Part shown: positions 9,948 to 22,670 of the stretch, in pieces
Numbering within the stretch: the stretch's first letter is position 1
Layout: every line of letters begins with the position of its first letter
Assembly (NCBI RefSeq): GCF_003573695.1
Contig: NC_039358.1
Coordinates: forward strand, 233,195,560-233,259,559
Length of the DNA: 64,000 nt
Reading direction: 5' to 3'
Source of the DNA: Papaver somniferum
Taxonomy: Eukaryota; Streptophyta; Magnoliopsida; Ranunculales; Papaveraceae
Notes under the pieces: model-generated
The model's database searches: none
What the model saw: only the letters and a program-made list of their open reading frames with translations
What the model was told of the DNA's origin: nothing
Position numbers and translations under genes: made by a program

Positions 9948-11450
9948 AATAAAAATTCATGCAAGTTTAATGCAGACACTAGAAAGAGTTTGTGCACGGA
10001 ACATCACTGCATCGGGAGAGATAGCTTTTGGTTTTGAATCTTCCGTAGTGAATACCTACTGGGTTTACTAGTTTTTCGGTGAACGCGATGTCTTGAACCG
10101 CCCAACTTTATGATGTAAACCGATGCAATAGATATGACACAGTTTATTTCCTTACATATCCGGTTCTCGGTTGTGTTCATTTCGGCCCTGAACGATGTTG
10201 GTTTTTCATGAGTGCTCTAGATTAACTTAGCCTTATAGTTATCATAGAATCGGCCTCATTTCACACTCATATAGGTGATCTCCTATTTGAAAGTATCTTG
10301 CCATACTTTTCTTAGTCAAACTAAGCCATAAGAATCAGTAAGAGAAATTCTCAACCTCTCTCTTGAGAGGCAATACTGTTTCATCATAGAAATGGAAAAG
10401 AGAGTATACTCTCCCGGTGTTTCCGGTGAGTATAAATTTATAATTTGGTTGTCCCTTTTGAACCTAAATAATCATGGGATCTCCAATCGCTAGGTCGGGT
10501 GTCCGCTATAAATACTACTCTATATAGGCTATCCCATTTCCCTCGATGACGCAATTATACGCTCTCTAGAATTCGTATCATTTGCCGGCTAGATACAATT
10601 CACATACACTATTTATTTTCAGTGCGCGCATTTGAGAGCAATTGCTTTATGGTACCATATCGTCGATCTATTTTTCGAGACATACCATAATCTCGAACAA
10701 TGTGTTTCTTTCAAAATAATTGTTTGATAGAACAATCTATTTCCAGCATGCATATACTTTTGCCATTAGTATATACTCAAGGAAATTCCAAAGTTTCTCT
10801 TACTTCTGATCCGACTTTGCGTCCAAAGCTCCGGAATCCATAGTTGATCTCGCTATCAACCTTTATTTGGATGATTTGCAAGGTAGCGCATTTTCTCTAC
10901 CACATACACATAGTTTTCCTTGATGACTTTATTAAATCATCTATATCTAAGATTCACAAAGTGAATTATGGAACTCTTCCTCTTTAATGCTAGATACCGC
11001 TTCAGACTTTAAAAGGAAATTGAACTTCTGCAATGGTGATCAGATGCCTTAATCTGATTCCAACCAAAGTTTAAGCCTGATCGCATTCCTAGAGGACTGA
11101 TCATTTTTCTCTTAAATAATCAACAAAACCGCCATCTAGTAATTATTAAGTTACTTTAAGCAACACCTACCATTTTCCAATAAGGAATTCAACCTGACAT
11201 GCTAGGCGGTTCCGTTTACTTCACATGTATCTTAGATTTTCTAACCATACCTTGTCCATGAGTTTATATAAATTGTTTTAAATTTACTTCAACTCATTTA
11301 TCTCGTATAACAACCGTGTCCGGTTTGGTACATTCAATTTCCAACTAGCACCCCCAACATTTTGTAAGAGTTCACTGGTTATTCTTTAACAACGTTCTTC
11401 CCTACCGGTGGTGTCACGAACCATTTTGAGATGTCACTACATCTCATCAC
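9948..11450 (-). mobile_element. LARD-like non-coding retrotransposon interior
   Basis: About 1.5 kb contiguous with the PPT and LTR to its left, without a reading frame over 60 codons and without gag or pol motifs. A large non-coding interior attached to an LTR fits a LARD or a heavily decayed LTR element. The right limit is uncertain. Confidence 0.4.
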
Positions 11451-13118
11451 AGTAGGATGGTATTTTTTCCAACGGGTGCCAACAGAAATTCATGTCATTT
11501 CAAGTTTTTGAAAGAAAATCAACAAATCATCCATCTGATGATTCCAATTGCAATTAATTTAAACGAGACAGAAGCCAATCCAAATAGTGAACCATTGTTC
11601 CAAGCCAGAGACAAAACCAACGACAAGTATAACCCAGAAATCCAAAATACTCCGCTGCAAGATTTATGTGTTCTTCCGTTGGGTACTGATATAGTTACAA
11701 CCATACGTACTCTGTTTCCGTATGTCCAATATGTTGCAGTTGCACCATTTCTCATTTAAATTAATGACCATGTGACAGCGTGATGGACAATGAGTCCCTT
11801 GCCGGAACAACAAAATTTGGAAAGTTTAGCAATAATGCCGTCTTCCGAATTCAATCTCTCTGGTGAAGCCATGTGATAAACCGTGAAGATATATCACAAA
11901 CCAAATCAGATTTCAAGAGGAACACATCATTATTTTCCCCCACGTTTCATGACCATTGTACCAATGTCATGAACAACAAGAACTAACAAGACGTTCTCAA
12001 CTTCAGGGTATTAGAATACCAAAACTTTGGATCCGATCATGCCCTTATCAAACCCAACTAATTTGGAAAAGTTAGCCGCCACTCCAAATCCACAGTATCG
12101 ACAATAATTGTTTTCATCTTTGTTACTGATTGGTGGTTTTCATACTACTCCATCTTTAACTATTCCATCCAAGGCACTGGAATACTTTTGTTCGTAAAGG
12201 TCAGTGGCTTTGACATTTCAAATTGAATTGTGAAATTTGGAAAATACAGAGCACGGGATACTGGATTTAGTGCTTTAAATCTTAGTAGTGGAGTGAATCT
12301 AAACATGCATGTCATCTTGAAAGAATGGTCCGTATTCTTTCGAAGATTGTACCAATTGAAACATGCAAAATTCTGCTAGTAGAGAATGGAGGGGGCACAT
12401 GTTCTATGACGCATATGATGGGCAGTTATTTATTCATGAAGGAGTTAAAGAATAACCAACAATTTCTGGCACAGAGATTACTGCTGAAAGAATTTTACAG
12501 TTCCTTGTGAAAGGACGTACTGCCTCTATAATGTATCCATTCATTCGCAACAGTTGATACAGTATTTGGATACGAGAAATCGAGACCAAAAGTTGTAACA
12601 AAATATACGTGATCAAGAGGTCAAGATAAGCCATCTCGCATACCTGATTGTGGAAATGGGATGAAGGTCCTAATCACTTGAATATGAAATCCATTAATTA
12701 ACAAATATCTTGTTCAGAGTATGAATACAGTGGAGAAGTATTCATAGTATTATGAATTTAGATATTTTGGCCAACTGTTGAATTCATGAATCATAAATCT
12801 AGTGCCTGCTGATTGTGAATTTATGATCACGTATAAAAGATGAGCAAACCAAGATTGTGAACCGTCAAAATTTCTTAAAGGGACAGAACAGTATAGACGT
12901 CGACTATTTTGCCGAAACTCCCTAGAGACGCGTCCTTTCATCGACGGATTAATGGTCTGGGTATAAAGGGGAAATGTTCTTCTCTTACGGTAATATATCC
13001 ATTCTTCAGAAACTTCTGTCCCTGGCAAGAGTGGTTGCTAACTCGGTAGTAAAATGATGTTTGATATTCTTCCTGCCAATTTACAATAGAATATCAATCA
13101 ATCAGCATGTTTACAATA
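11451..13118. other. Unassigned sequence between LARD-like DNA and repeat
   Basis: Reading frames of 60-100 codons exist on both strands (for example 11457-11759 plus, 12750-13028 minus), but they overlap antisense frames and show no recognised motif. It could be decayed gene or transposon sequence. Confidence 0.35.
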
Positions 13119-13190
13119 GAAGTTACAAAACTGCCTGCAGGTGCCCTCACTGTAAACTCCACAGAAGAGAGAGAGCTTCCATGTAAAACC
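13119..13190 (+). repeat. 72-bp perfect direct repeat, right copy
   Basis: Second copy of the 9261-9332 sequence, 3,858 bp away. The conservation of this copy contrasts with the decayed surroundings and suggests a recent or homogenised duplication. Confidence 0.85.
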
Positions 13191-14361
13191 ATCATGAGAC
13201 TAATTTGGTTGGTTTCTTTAACCATTAAGAACTCGTGCACATACCCAACTGCAGAGATTTATACGATTACACAAGGCAAACAAATTTCCACTAAACATCA
13301 AAATGCCAAGCACTTGAACAGAAAATGTGGCCCTGTTTTGGGATGTAACTGCACCCAAGTTTTGGTTGTCAGGGAACAATGAAAAAGGTGTTCTGCACTC
13401 ACGAGCTCCAAACTGCATAAGCCTGTAAAGGAACCACAATATATCTTCCGCGGACCATCTCTTATACCAAGACTATATATGACATACTTTTTTGGCCAAA
13501 GAGAAACTAATTCCTGTTGGAGGCTTGCACTTCCAAATTGCATCAGGACAAGCAGCTTCTTGCTCGATCAATAAGCTTCTGTTTAACAAACCAACATTGC
13601 AATTTGCACCATTGCTCCTGGAAGACCAACAGACTGAAGCCAAACACTGGAATCGTAGTGCAACTGAACAAATTAACAAAAGAAGCATAGCTTGCAGAAT
13701 TCTTGAAAAAAGAAACAGTCAGCAAATAGAGGTTGGCAGCGAAATGTTTATCAGAATATCCAGAGACATTAGTAACTTAGTATGAAAACCAGAGGAGAGA
13801 AGAGCTACAAAACCTTTTTGAATGAATTTATTGACCAAAAAAAACAATGAAATGGACTTAATAATAGTTTTAAAATGACGAAAACAAAAAAAACCGTTCC
13901 TACGGAAAGAGTATCATCTATCATGGCAGAGAACTAATCTAAAAGGAGAAACTTTGGAACTTCACAGGTTGCATGATGAGATCTTACTACGAATACAGAA
14001 CACAACAAGAGTAACATCTATCATGATTCATGACAAAGAACTCAACTAAAGGGGTAAAAGTGGGAAATTTACATGCTGCATTGATGAGATCATCCTACGA
14101 ATACAAACACAACAAGAGAATCTCTATCAAGACTACTTTCATAGTCTTTGTGCTGCCAACAGTTCAACCAATACCGATGAAAGCTTGATGCAACATTCTT
14201 TTCATGGCAATTTAGGTAAACCTCAGTTACATTTTGATGCCAACTTAGAGATTCTTGAGCGACCTTTTGCTGACCCAGACTCCGAGCTTTTTCCAAATTA
14301 AAACAGTCAATTTAAATTTCCTAACCAGCCTTCATTATCCCACAAATGCATTCTCATCGAA
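13191..14361. other. Unassigned sequence
   Basis: Several overlapping short frames on both strands at 13200-13790, with no recognised domain. A paired imperfect repeat is visible: 'aagagtatcatctatcatg' near 13907 and 'aagagtaacatctatcatg' near 14009, each followed by similar text ('...acttcacaggttgcatgatgagat' against '...atttacatgctgcattgatgagat'), indicating a local duplication of about 100 bp. Confidence 0.4.
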
Positions 14362-14414
14362 TAGTGAATACAACTTCTTTTTTTACCTTAAAAAAGAAGA
14401 AGTTGTATTCACTA
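14362..14414. repeat. Short perfect hairpin
   Basis: tagtgaatacaacttctttt (14362 on) and its complement ending at 14414 form a ~23-bp stem with a loop of only a few bases. This is too small for a known MITE; it may be a remnant foldback. Confidence 0.7.
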
Positions 14415-14804
14415 CTAGATCAGAATGCAGAAACAGAATTTCAATGTTTTTCCTCTTCGAATGAAGAAAGCATATCAGCCTCAAACTTCCATTAATTTCT
14501 TTGTCTTCGTTCCTATTCCTATATTTCATGGCCAACATGGTCACCAAGAGAAGTTTTTGAATCAGTAGTATCAGAATCTTCGGCAAAAGATTCACCAAAA
14601 GCTTCACCACCATTATCTGAAACCAAATTTATAAAAGCTTCTTACCCATTTTGTGCCAGATTCGTTAGTCATCACTTTATGGGGGAAAGAAAATCAAATG
14701 GAAATTACGGACGGACACACTGCTTTCTGTCTCTCTTGAGTCCGAGATGATTGGTAAGGAAACTAAGAAGATTATAATCAGTTTTTCTACCCTAATAACC
14801 GGAG

Positions 14805-14830
14805 ATATATATATATATATATATATATAT
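14805..14830. repeat. (AT)n microsatellite
   Basis: About 13 uninterrupted AT dinucleotides just upstream of the Tat-1 5' LTR. Confidence 0.95.
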
Positions 14831-14916
14831 TGTCTAAGGTGAAAGATCTGGGATGAACAATTTGTGAATTTTTTCAATAATAACCCCATAGTGTTTGACA
14901 GAGGGCTTGGTGGACT

Positions 14917-15925
14917 TGTTAACACAGGGAGTGGCGGATTATGTATACATATAATCCATCTCTCGACACATGTCCAAAGATCTACACGTCGAAGGCATGT
15001 GGACCACTACATCAAGGTACGATACCACGTATGGATACCCAAAAGTCGCCTATCCTTTACACGTGTAACCCGTCAAGACGATCTGATGGTGGCAATCCCA
15101 GGGGCAGTGAAATAACAAACCCTGACAAGTATGGAAGAATGCCCTAAGGATTGCTTTACCCGATCTCGAGGAGAACCCGAGATCGACGATGGGGATTAAA
15201 TGGACTGACATGGGTGTGATAGGGGCTGCAGACAGCTAACTGTCGCATGCAGACGACCCAACCACCCACATTAAATGCCCTAACCATAGGGTACGTGTTA
15301 AGTTATCCGTGGAAGAGAGGGCATCGATCCAGCGGTATCAAAAACAGTCGCTGGGGGCATCGGTTCGGGACGAAGACACCAACGGCACTGACACAGAGAA
15401 CAAGAACATATGGTTTCAACGGTCTCTGACAAGGGACCCCAAGTATCTTCCCTATAAATACGCTTCTCCACCTAGAGATAAAGGGTCGACCAATCTGTAA
15501 TAGTTAGGAGAGAACTAGGAGAGAGAAACAGGAGGAGTAAGTATGATTTTCGTTTCCTCTGGCATCGTATTTCACTTAAAGTCATTCGACTTCCATTTGT
15601 AACCCTTCAACATGTACATAGTGAAACTCAACACCCCGTGGATGTAGGCCTTAGTGCTGAACCACGTAAATCTCTGTGTTATTTACATTTCAGTACCGTA
15701 TTTATGTTTTATTACTTGTATCTAGCTTTGTCATGCTTTGTAACTCTGTAGGATGAATGATTTAACTTTATCTCGACTAGACAATGACGAGTCCGAAGAC
15801 TCTGAGTCGATGAGTCATCGCGTTTATGCTATTTATAACCGTCATATTGTGTATAATGCCTTTCATTTATGAATGCGAACATTGTTTGTGGACACATGGA
15901 TGCCATCGTGATTTATGTGTTCACA
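14917..15925 (+). repeat. Tat-1 5' LTR
   Basis: Inferred TGTTAACACA...TGTTCACA ends. Bases from about 15612 to 15910 are repeated with few changes at 27108-27399, proving LTR identity for that part. A TATA-like ccctataaatac lies near 15450, about 450 bp before the LTR end. The 3' boundary is supported by the PBS three bases downstream. Confidence 0.75.
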
Positions 15926-15928
15926 ATC

Positions 15929-15945
15929 TGGCGCTAGAAACAGGG
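15929..15945 (+). other. Tat-1 primer-binding site
   Basis: tggcgctagaaacaggg lies three bases after the LTR end. The same tggcgctag core lies at the same distance from the Tat-2 LTR, and tggtgctag follows the Tat-3 LTR. The tRNA primer was not identified. Confidence 0.65.
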
Positions 15946-16149
15946 ACTTCTGTCCCGGTAAAAGATTTATCTTTCCTGTGATTTTTTGAGCCCCTGGTAC
16001 TATTCCTCGTGAAATAGTATATTGGACAATTTATTCTAACTTCGGTATGGCTGTTTTCAAAAGCCATAGCACGTCTAACAAAGGTTTTGCGCCGATTTTT
16101 CTACAAACTTCATTTTGAACTTGTAAAACAAAAGATTTGTCTCCTTGGG

Positions 16150-16315
16150 GTATTAAAACCGCGGATCTGTCATCTTTGTCCTTTCAAAACAACGGATATG
16201 TCGACTTTGAGTGTTAACACCGCAGATCCGGTACCTTTGCTGTTTAAAATAAGCATATCTACCAACTATTAATTTTAAAAACGCAGATCTGTCATCTTTG
16301 GATGTTAAAACCACA
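16150..16315 (+). repeat. Short degenerate repeats in the Tat-1 leader
   Basis: Variants of 'ttaaaaccgcggatctgtc..ctttg' recur about four times at roughly 45-bp spacing between the PBS and gag. Their role is unknown. Confidence 0.6.
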
Positions 16316-16527
16316 TTTAGAACTTTCCCTCTTGCGTTACTTTTAGACTTCACGACGAATCGAGGGTATCAAGAAGATCCAATACCTCTGAATAGGGGAA
16401 TAATAGCTGGAACATGTTTTTCACACCTTCGGTGTCGTGATCGTCCACACCTAAGTTTAAATTTGCTAACAAAACCATTGTGGTTCCCTTTCCTTCGACT
16501 ACTTGTCGTATTTTGCAGAGATTTAAC

Positions 16528-18564
16528 ATGGAAAAAGTCAAAGAGGTAGAAAAAGGTAAGGCCTCATAAAAAGAAACACTTAGGGCCACACCAGTTGTGA
16601 CCCGCAGTAAGCAGAAGGTTTATAAGGCGAAGACAGCGACCCAGAAGGTGGACACAGTAGAGATCATCTCACCAATAAACGCCAGCACGATAGCGGCGGC
16701 AGAGGTCAAAGCCATAACAGCACAACCTGATACGACCAAGGTAGAAGCGGGATCTCGCGTTCATGAGCAACGCGAAGGGTTTGCAGGGTCCACGATGCAT
16801 CTGTCAGCCTTCGGAATGCCGCAGACAAATGATCAGAATCAGACCATTCCAACCACTCAGCCTTTGCTAACGATGTATCTACCCATCGTACCACAAGGGG
16901 AACTAACAATGAGGACGACCGACCCTCCTGCCCCTCAAATCCATACAATCGATGAAGATCGAACCATGGCTGTTGGAGGGCAGGGACAAGTCGGGACCCT
17001 AACCAAGGATCAAATTAGTCCCCCTAATTGATGGCAGAACTCGAGGAGTTAAAGAAGAATCATAGGACATACGCAGAGGCAGTGGAATTGTTGGATAGAG
17101 AAAACCAGGAGCTCAAAGACAAGATGGCTCAAAGTTTAGGAGTGGCGAACCAACATGACGAAGCTAATTCAAAGGCACCCGAGCCAAATCACGATTGAAT
17201 AACGGTTGTAACAAACGAGGCCAATCCCGAGACTTTGAACCGAAGACACGTCAAGGGAAACCGATCCTCAGACCGGGATTATGTCCACGAAGATTCATAT
17301 TACTTTGACAGTAATGACCAAAGAGCGGGACAATCCGCAGCAATAGATGACCACCACCGTGCAATGGATGATCTTCGTGCTGAGATGATGGCCGAGATCA
17401 AACAGCTAAAAGCCAAGCAATAAGGTGGAAGATTAGAGGAAGTTATGAGAGAAGCTAATACTACTCTCTAGTCCCAAGCTTAGCTAAAGCTGAAATCCCC
17501 AAGAAATGTCTGATTCCAGCATTTGAATGCTATGATGGATCCAGTGATCCTGCGACCCACTTTCGGCATTATAACCGTATGTTAGCCCGGTGGGATCAGG
17601 ACGATGTGGTCTTTTGAAGATATTTCCCTTCGAGCTTGAAGGGATCGACTCTATCTTGGTTTGATAACCTTCCCCCCAACTCCATCAGTTCGTACGAGCA
17701 ACTTACTGAAAGTTCATAAGAACTTACATGTATAACAAGGTTGTCCACGCTGGGATGGACAAATTATTCTCATTGGCCACCAGGTACAAGGAGACAACCA
17801 GGGAATACACGGATAGATGGCATAAAATATGCCAAGTTATAGGTAATGTAGACCCAGTGGTCAGCATTAACTGCTACAAATGGGGATTAGTTAGGATGAG
17901 CCTGCTGTTTGTCGAGATTCATGGGAGCGTGCCCACGACTGAAGGAGATCTTCGAGTGATCATCGAGAAACACGCTAGGTTGGAAGAAATCCAGCGAGAG
18001 AATCCAATGGCCCAGACTCAAAGACCTCATCGAACTAACTCCGCAGAGCAGGCCAGCAGATCGAAAAGGGGAAGTTCAATCGAACGGCCAAACGAAGATA
18101 GGAGAGGGAGAACAGAAGATCGTCGGAACGATAATCGAAAGTTCGAAGATCAAATTTACACGAAGCTAAATACAAGTTATGCTCGAATCTTAAAAGAAAT
18201 TAAGGGTCGAGAAAACTTGGAATGGCCATGGTCAAAAGGAAAACAACCCCCAAGATCTGAAAAATCGAAGGAATACTGCGATTACCACTGTTTCAATGGG
18301 CACCAAACCGAGACGTGCAAGAACTTGAAGAAAATGATCCAAAAGCTTATCGACAACGGAGACCTTAAGCAATACATAAGGAAGGAAGAATCAGATGATA
18401 GGTCAAAACGAAGCAAGCAAGTTCTATTGCTCGAAGGCAATCGAATACTGAACACCATTTCATGTTCGGAAGCCACGGGACCGTCATTAACAACGCAGAT
18501 TGTGAAAAGGTTGAGAAAGCATTTCGAAGACTACTGCGAGCTGTATAAAATCGATGGAGTATAA
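16528..18564 (+). pseudogene. Tat-1 gag
   Basis: A candidate start is ATG 16528. The N-terminal part is in broken frames (16597-17031; coiled-coil-like around 17035-17200 and 17235-17423). The conserved capsid core is readable at 17510-18000: PAFECYDGSSDPATHFRHY, then W-FDNLP, then FSLATRYKETTREYTDRW with stops between. The C-terminal zinc-binding block near 18270-18370 reads CDYHCFNGHQTETCKNLKK, the Tat-type C..H....H....C knuckle followed by the usual LKK.I..LI..G.L. Stops near 17616 and 17717 and shifts abolish function. Gag would form the cytoplasmic particle. Confidence 0.75.
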
Positions 18565-18581
18565 ATAGATGATCATGATCA

Positions 18582-19244
18582 ATGGATGGATGCCCCAATA
18601 ACTTTCGAGGCAGACGATGTGGAAGAAGACATGGAAGATCACAACGATCCTTGGTCCTCACACTTCCCGTAGCAGGGTGCAACATCAATAAAATTCTCAT
18701 TGACGGAGGAAGTTCAGTCAATGTCTTATTCTATGAAAGCGTCAAACGAATGGAGCTAAACGATGAGCATCTGATATCTTCGTATCACACAATTTATGGA
18801 TTCAATGGGGATCCTACGAAACTATTGGGAGATATTGTTCTGCAAATATATGCGGGACCGATGAACATAGACACTTGTTTCAGCATAGTAGATGCTCCTT
18901 CCCCCTACAATGCTATCATCGGAAGAAGATGGGTGCACAAGCTCAAAGATATAGCATCAACTTATCACCAATGTCTTAGATTCCCATCACCCGAAGGGGT
19001 AATGGAGATCAAGGGTGACCAGGTTACTGCACGGGAATGCCAAGCTATGCAAAACCAGCTCAATAACGATTTAGATAAGAAACGGAAATCCCGTAGAAAT
19101 CGAAAAAATAAGTTGCTTAAGGAAAAATCAATTAATCTTTACCTCGAAGAGATCTCGGGAAAAAGCCTGACGAAGGGGGGCGACTTTCAATGTGCTGAGG
19201 CAAGTACCTCAGCGGCCAAGGCGGTTGAGGAGCCTACCAAATAG
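18582..19244 (+). pseudogene. Tat-1 aspartic protease region
   Basis: The frame contains ILIDGGSSVNVLFY (active-site Asp near 18702; family D-S/T-G is D-G-G here) and later APSPYNAIIGRRWVHKL, the second conserved block of retropepsins in Tat elements (normally YN.ILGR). A basic linker follows and the frame stops at 19244 before RT. It is separated from gag by a frame change. The region retains both core motifs but sits in a broken polyprotein. Confidence 0.75.
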
Positions 19245-19343
19245 CAATTAAAGAATGTCCCTCTCCTAGGGGAACCGAAGCCTACATTTACGTCTTCGGA
19301 ACACGCTAAGGAAATCAACATAGGGATAGAGGGATATCCGAAG

Positions 19344-20691
19344 ATGATCAAGATATGTACTTTAATGGACAAGGAAATGGAGCTATCCCTAATCAAACTA
19401 CTCATAGAATACGCGGATGTACTCGCGTGGAAATTAGGAGATATGCCAGGAATAGATCCAAAGATAATCCAACATGAGCTCCGTATAAAACCAGGCACAA
19501 CTCCTTTCAGGCATAAGGTGCGCAAGATAGCCCCGGAGTATCATCAACCCATTGAGAAAGAGCTCCGCAAGCTACTAGAAGCAGAATTCATCAAGGAAGT
19601 GAAATACCCCACATGGATTTCGAACATGGTCATCGTGACGAAGAAGAACGGAGGGGTGAGAATTTGCATCGACTTCACCAACTTCAACAAGGCCTGACCT
19701 AAGGACAGTTATCCGCTCCCTAGCATCGACCAACTGGTCGAAGCTGTGGAAGTATACGAAGAGTTTCCTTCATGGACGGTTACTCAGGATACAACCAGGT
19801 TTTCCTGGCAGAAGAAGATCAATAACACACATCATTCTACACCCCTCACGGCCTCTATTGTTATACAAGGATGCCCTTCGGACTGAGAAATGCAGGGGAA
19901 ACATACCAGAGGATGGTTGAAACTATTTTCAAACCATGGATAAGAATATGCTGGAGGTCTACATAGATGATATGCTGGTCAAAAGTAAGTTGCGCAAGGA
20001 TCATCACCAAGACTTGAAAGACATCTTCGAAGCTATAAGGAAACACAACATGAAAGTAAACCCAGAGAAGTGTAAGTTCGGTGTTACTTCAGGGAAATTC
20101 CTTGGATACCTAGTAACAAAAAGGGGCATCGAGGTTGATCCGGCCAAAATCCAAGCCATCGTGGAAATGCCATCCCCGAAGAACTTGAAAGAAGTCCAAA
20201 AACTCAATGGATTCCTAGCAGCGCTAGGGAGGTTCATCTCAAGCTCGTCATATAAATGCAAACCTTTCTTCAATATCCTCAAGAAGGGATGCAAATTCGA
20301 GTGGACCCCTGAATGTGAAGAAGCTTTCCAAAAAATTAAGGAGTACCTGGCGACAATCCCCATTCTCCAGAAGCCGGATCCCGACGAAGTATTGGACCTT
20401 TATATAGATGTAACAGAAGATGCGGTCAGCGCAGTGTTAGTTAAAACTAATACGAAGATCAAGCATCCAATTTACTATGTCAGCAAGACCCTTAACCCGG
20501 CAGAACGAAATTACAAGAAGATCGAGAAGCTCATTTTGGCATTAGTATGGGCAACCAAAAAGTTGAGAACTTATTTCTTGACCCATTATGTTCGCGTCCC
20601 CTGCAAAGCACCGTTAGAAGTTGTCCTCAAGAGCGCTGTGAAAGTTGGAAGGATAGCAAAATGGAACACACATCTTGATCATTCAACATAA
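19344..20691 (+). pseudogene. Tat-1 reverse transcriptase and RNase H
   Basis: RT begins with FADVLAW-like sequence (here YADVLAWK) and continues through VTKKNGGVRICIDF, a stop at 19696, DGYSGYNQ near 19775, YTPHGLYCYTRMPFGLRNAG near 19840, and the catalytic YIDDMLVKS (Asp pair at 19963-19971). The thumb and connection lead into an RNase H with LDLYIDVTEDAVSAVLV near 20395. At least three frame breaks lie between 19697 and 19936. The motif set is that of Ty3/gypsy and not of copia or pararetroviruses. Confidence 0.85.
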
Positions 20692-20842
20692 TCCATGAGG
20701 TCCAAAATTCCCAGAAATCTCAAGTCTTAGCAGATTTCCTAGCAGACCTACCTCTGGGTAATGACGAGGAAGTCCAAGGCATGCCAGAAACCGAAGATGA
20801 AAAAGACCCAGTCGATATTCTGGAACCTACAAACCAAAGATA

Positions 20843-21240
20843 ATGGGAAGTCTTCGTTGATGGATCCAGAAATCGGGAAGGTGCTGGCATATGCATCGTA
20901 ATCACCACCCCCACCGGAGAAAGGATCGTGCATGCGCTGAGGCTAGAATTCAAGGGGCACACCAATAACATCGTCGAATATGAGGCTGTGGTACATGCTC
21001 TTCGTTTAATAATAAAAATGAGATTAACTGAGGTACGCTTGACGAGTGACTCACAGCTGGTCATACGGTAAATCGGGATAGAATACAATGTCTACGATGA
21101 AGCCCTTTCAGCGTATATGGCGTTAGTCCAGACACTGGCAGCCCAAATACCGAACATCAAATTTTGGCATCTATGCAGAAAGGAACTCAGACATGCCGAT
21201 GCCTTGGCGTACATATCATCTATGTTGAAAAATGAGAGCG
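20843..21240 (+). pseudogene. Tat-1 second (archaeal-type) RNase H
   Basis: WEVFVDGSRNREGAGICIV opens a complete second RNase H fold: EYEAVVHALR supplies the Glu, TSDSQLV the second Asp (followed by a stop at 21070), and RKELRHADALA the C-terminal His/Asp block. Plant Tat/Ogre elements are known for acquiring this extra domain between RT-RNase H and integrase. The stop codon in the middle makes this copy inactive. Confidence 0.85.
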
Positions 21241-21479
21241 TGAAAGCAATCAAAGTAACCAGGGTATACAAACCTTCTATCATTCCTCAGCAATCCTTCG
21301 CTACATATCGTGAAGACGACGTAGGAGAGGGCATTGCTGAGGATGATGTAGTGGAGGATATTGCCGGCGATTTCATGGAAGATGACATCGTAACAAAAGC
21401 AAATGAGGATGAGGATTTTACCAAGGAAGAATATTGGAGATATGAGATTCATATTTACCTTAAAGAATGTACTCTATCT

Positions 21480-22670
21480 ACATATCTGAAACAATCCAGG
21501 AAGATACAATACAAAGCAGGAAGATATGACCTCCGTGACGGGGTCCTATATAAAAAATCTTTCCTCGGGCCATTACTATGATGCGTGTCAAGACAAGAAG
21601 GGCACCTTATTCTGAAAGAGATCCATTATGGAGATACATGAAATCATAGCAGAATGAGATCGTTATCGGACAAGGCGAAAATGCAGGGGTATTACTGGCC
21701 TCATATGATAAGAGATGCAGCCAGGATGGCTAGAAGATGTGAAGAATGTCAAGGGTTTGCCAAAAAGATCCATATTCCCGCAACAAAGTTGAATTTCGTA
21801 GACATTCCGTGGCCTTTCTCCAAATGGGGAATAGACATCGTTGGACCCCTGATCGAAGGGTCGGGGAAAAGACGATTTTTAATTGTAGCCACGAACTACT
21901 TCAGCAAGTGGGTGTAGGCCAAGGCTCTGGCTAGAATCCGCGTCTCAGACGTGTTCACCTTCATCTTCCAAAATATCATTTGCAGGTTTGGTATCACGGC
22001 AGAAATTGTCTCCGACAATGGCAAGCAATTGCAATGGAAGAACATAGACATGCTCTTCGATACCTTCAAAATCAGGAAGAACAAGTCAACACCAATCTAT
22101 CCCCAGAGCAACGGGAAGGCCGAAGCCACAAACAAGACTATCGCCCTCATTCTCAAGAAACAATTAGATGAACACAAGAAACGCTGGTGTGAAGACCTAC
22201 ACAACATCTTATGGTCCTACTGAACCACACGTCGGTCCGCCACCGGTGAATCTCCTTTCCTCCTTACCTATGGGGCCAAATCGATCATACAACCGGAAAT
22301 CCTTATGCCAACCACGAAGACCGAGTCATGGGAAAAGAATCTCACCACGGACATGATGTTAGAAAGGCTAGATGACTTGGAGGAAAGAAGGGAAGCAACG
22401 TTATAAAGGATGAAAAACTACCAGCAAAGATTAGCAATGGAGTACAATAAAAAGGTTAAGCTTAGGAATTTTTTAGAAGGGCAGTATGTGCTTAGAACTA
22501 TACCCCAATACCGGCGAGAGAAAAAGTGGGGTAAACTAGCACCAACGTGGGGAGGACCATTTGTTATACATGACATCGCAGGAAACGGGTCATACTACCT
22601 GCGTAACCTCAAAGGAGAAGTCCTCAGACACCCTTGGAATGCTAAGTATCTCAATCCATACTATCCATAA
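21480..22670 (+). pseudogene. Tat-1 integrase
   Basis: It contains the zinc-binding part (H...H in HLILKEIHYGD.., then C..C in RRCEECQ near 21738), then the DDE core: GIDIVGP (first Asp near 21836), VSDNGKQ (second Asp near 22017) and NGKAEATNK (Glu near 22121). The C-terminal region includes VKLRNFLEGQYVLRTIPQYRR and the WGGPFVIHDIAGNGSYYLRNLKG block that ends polyproteins of this lineage at 22670. Stops near 21650, 21916, 22221 and 22404 disable it. Confidence 0.85.

Noticed and set aside
14864..15500. Several 60-83 codon frames at the start of Tat-1.
   Set aside because: They lie in the 5' LTR and overlap one another in different frames.
19344..22670. The RT-RNase H region might be an integrated pararetrovirus.
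   Set aside because: It is followed by a DDE integrase and flanked by LTR and PBS, and it has a second RNase H. It is a Ty3/gypsy Tat element. No movement or coat protein is present.
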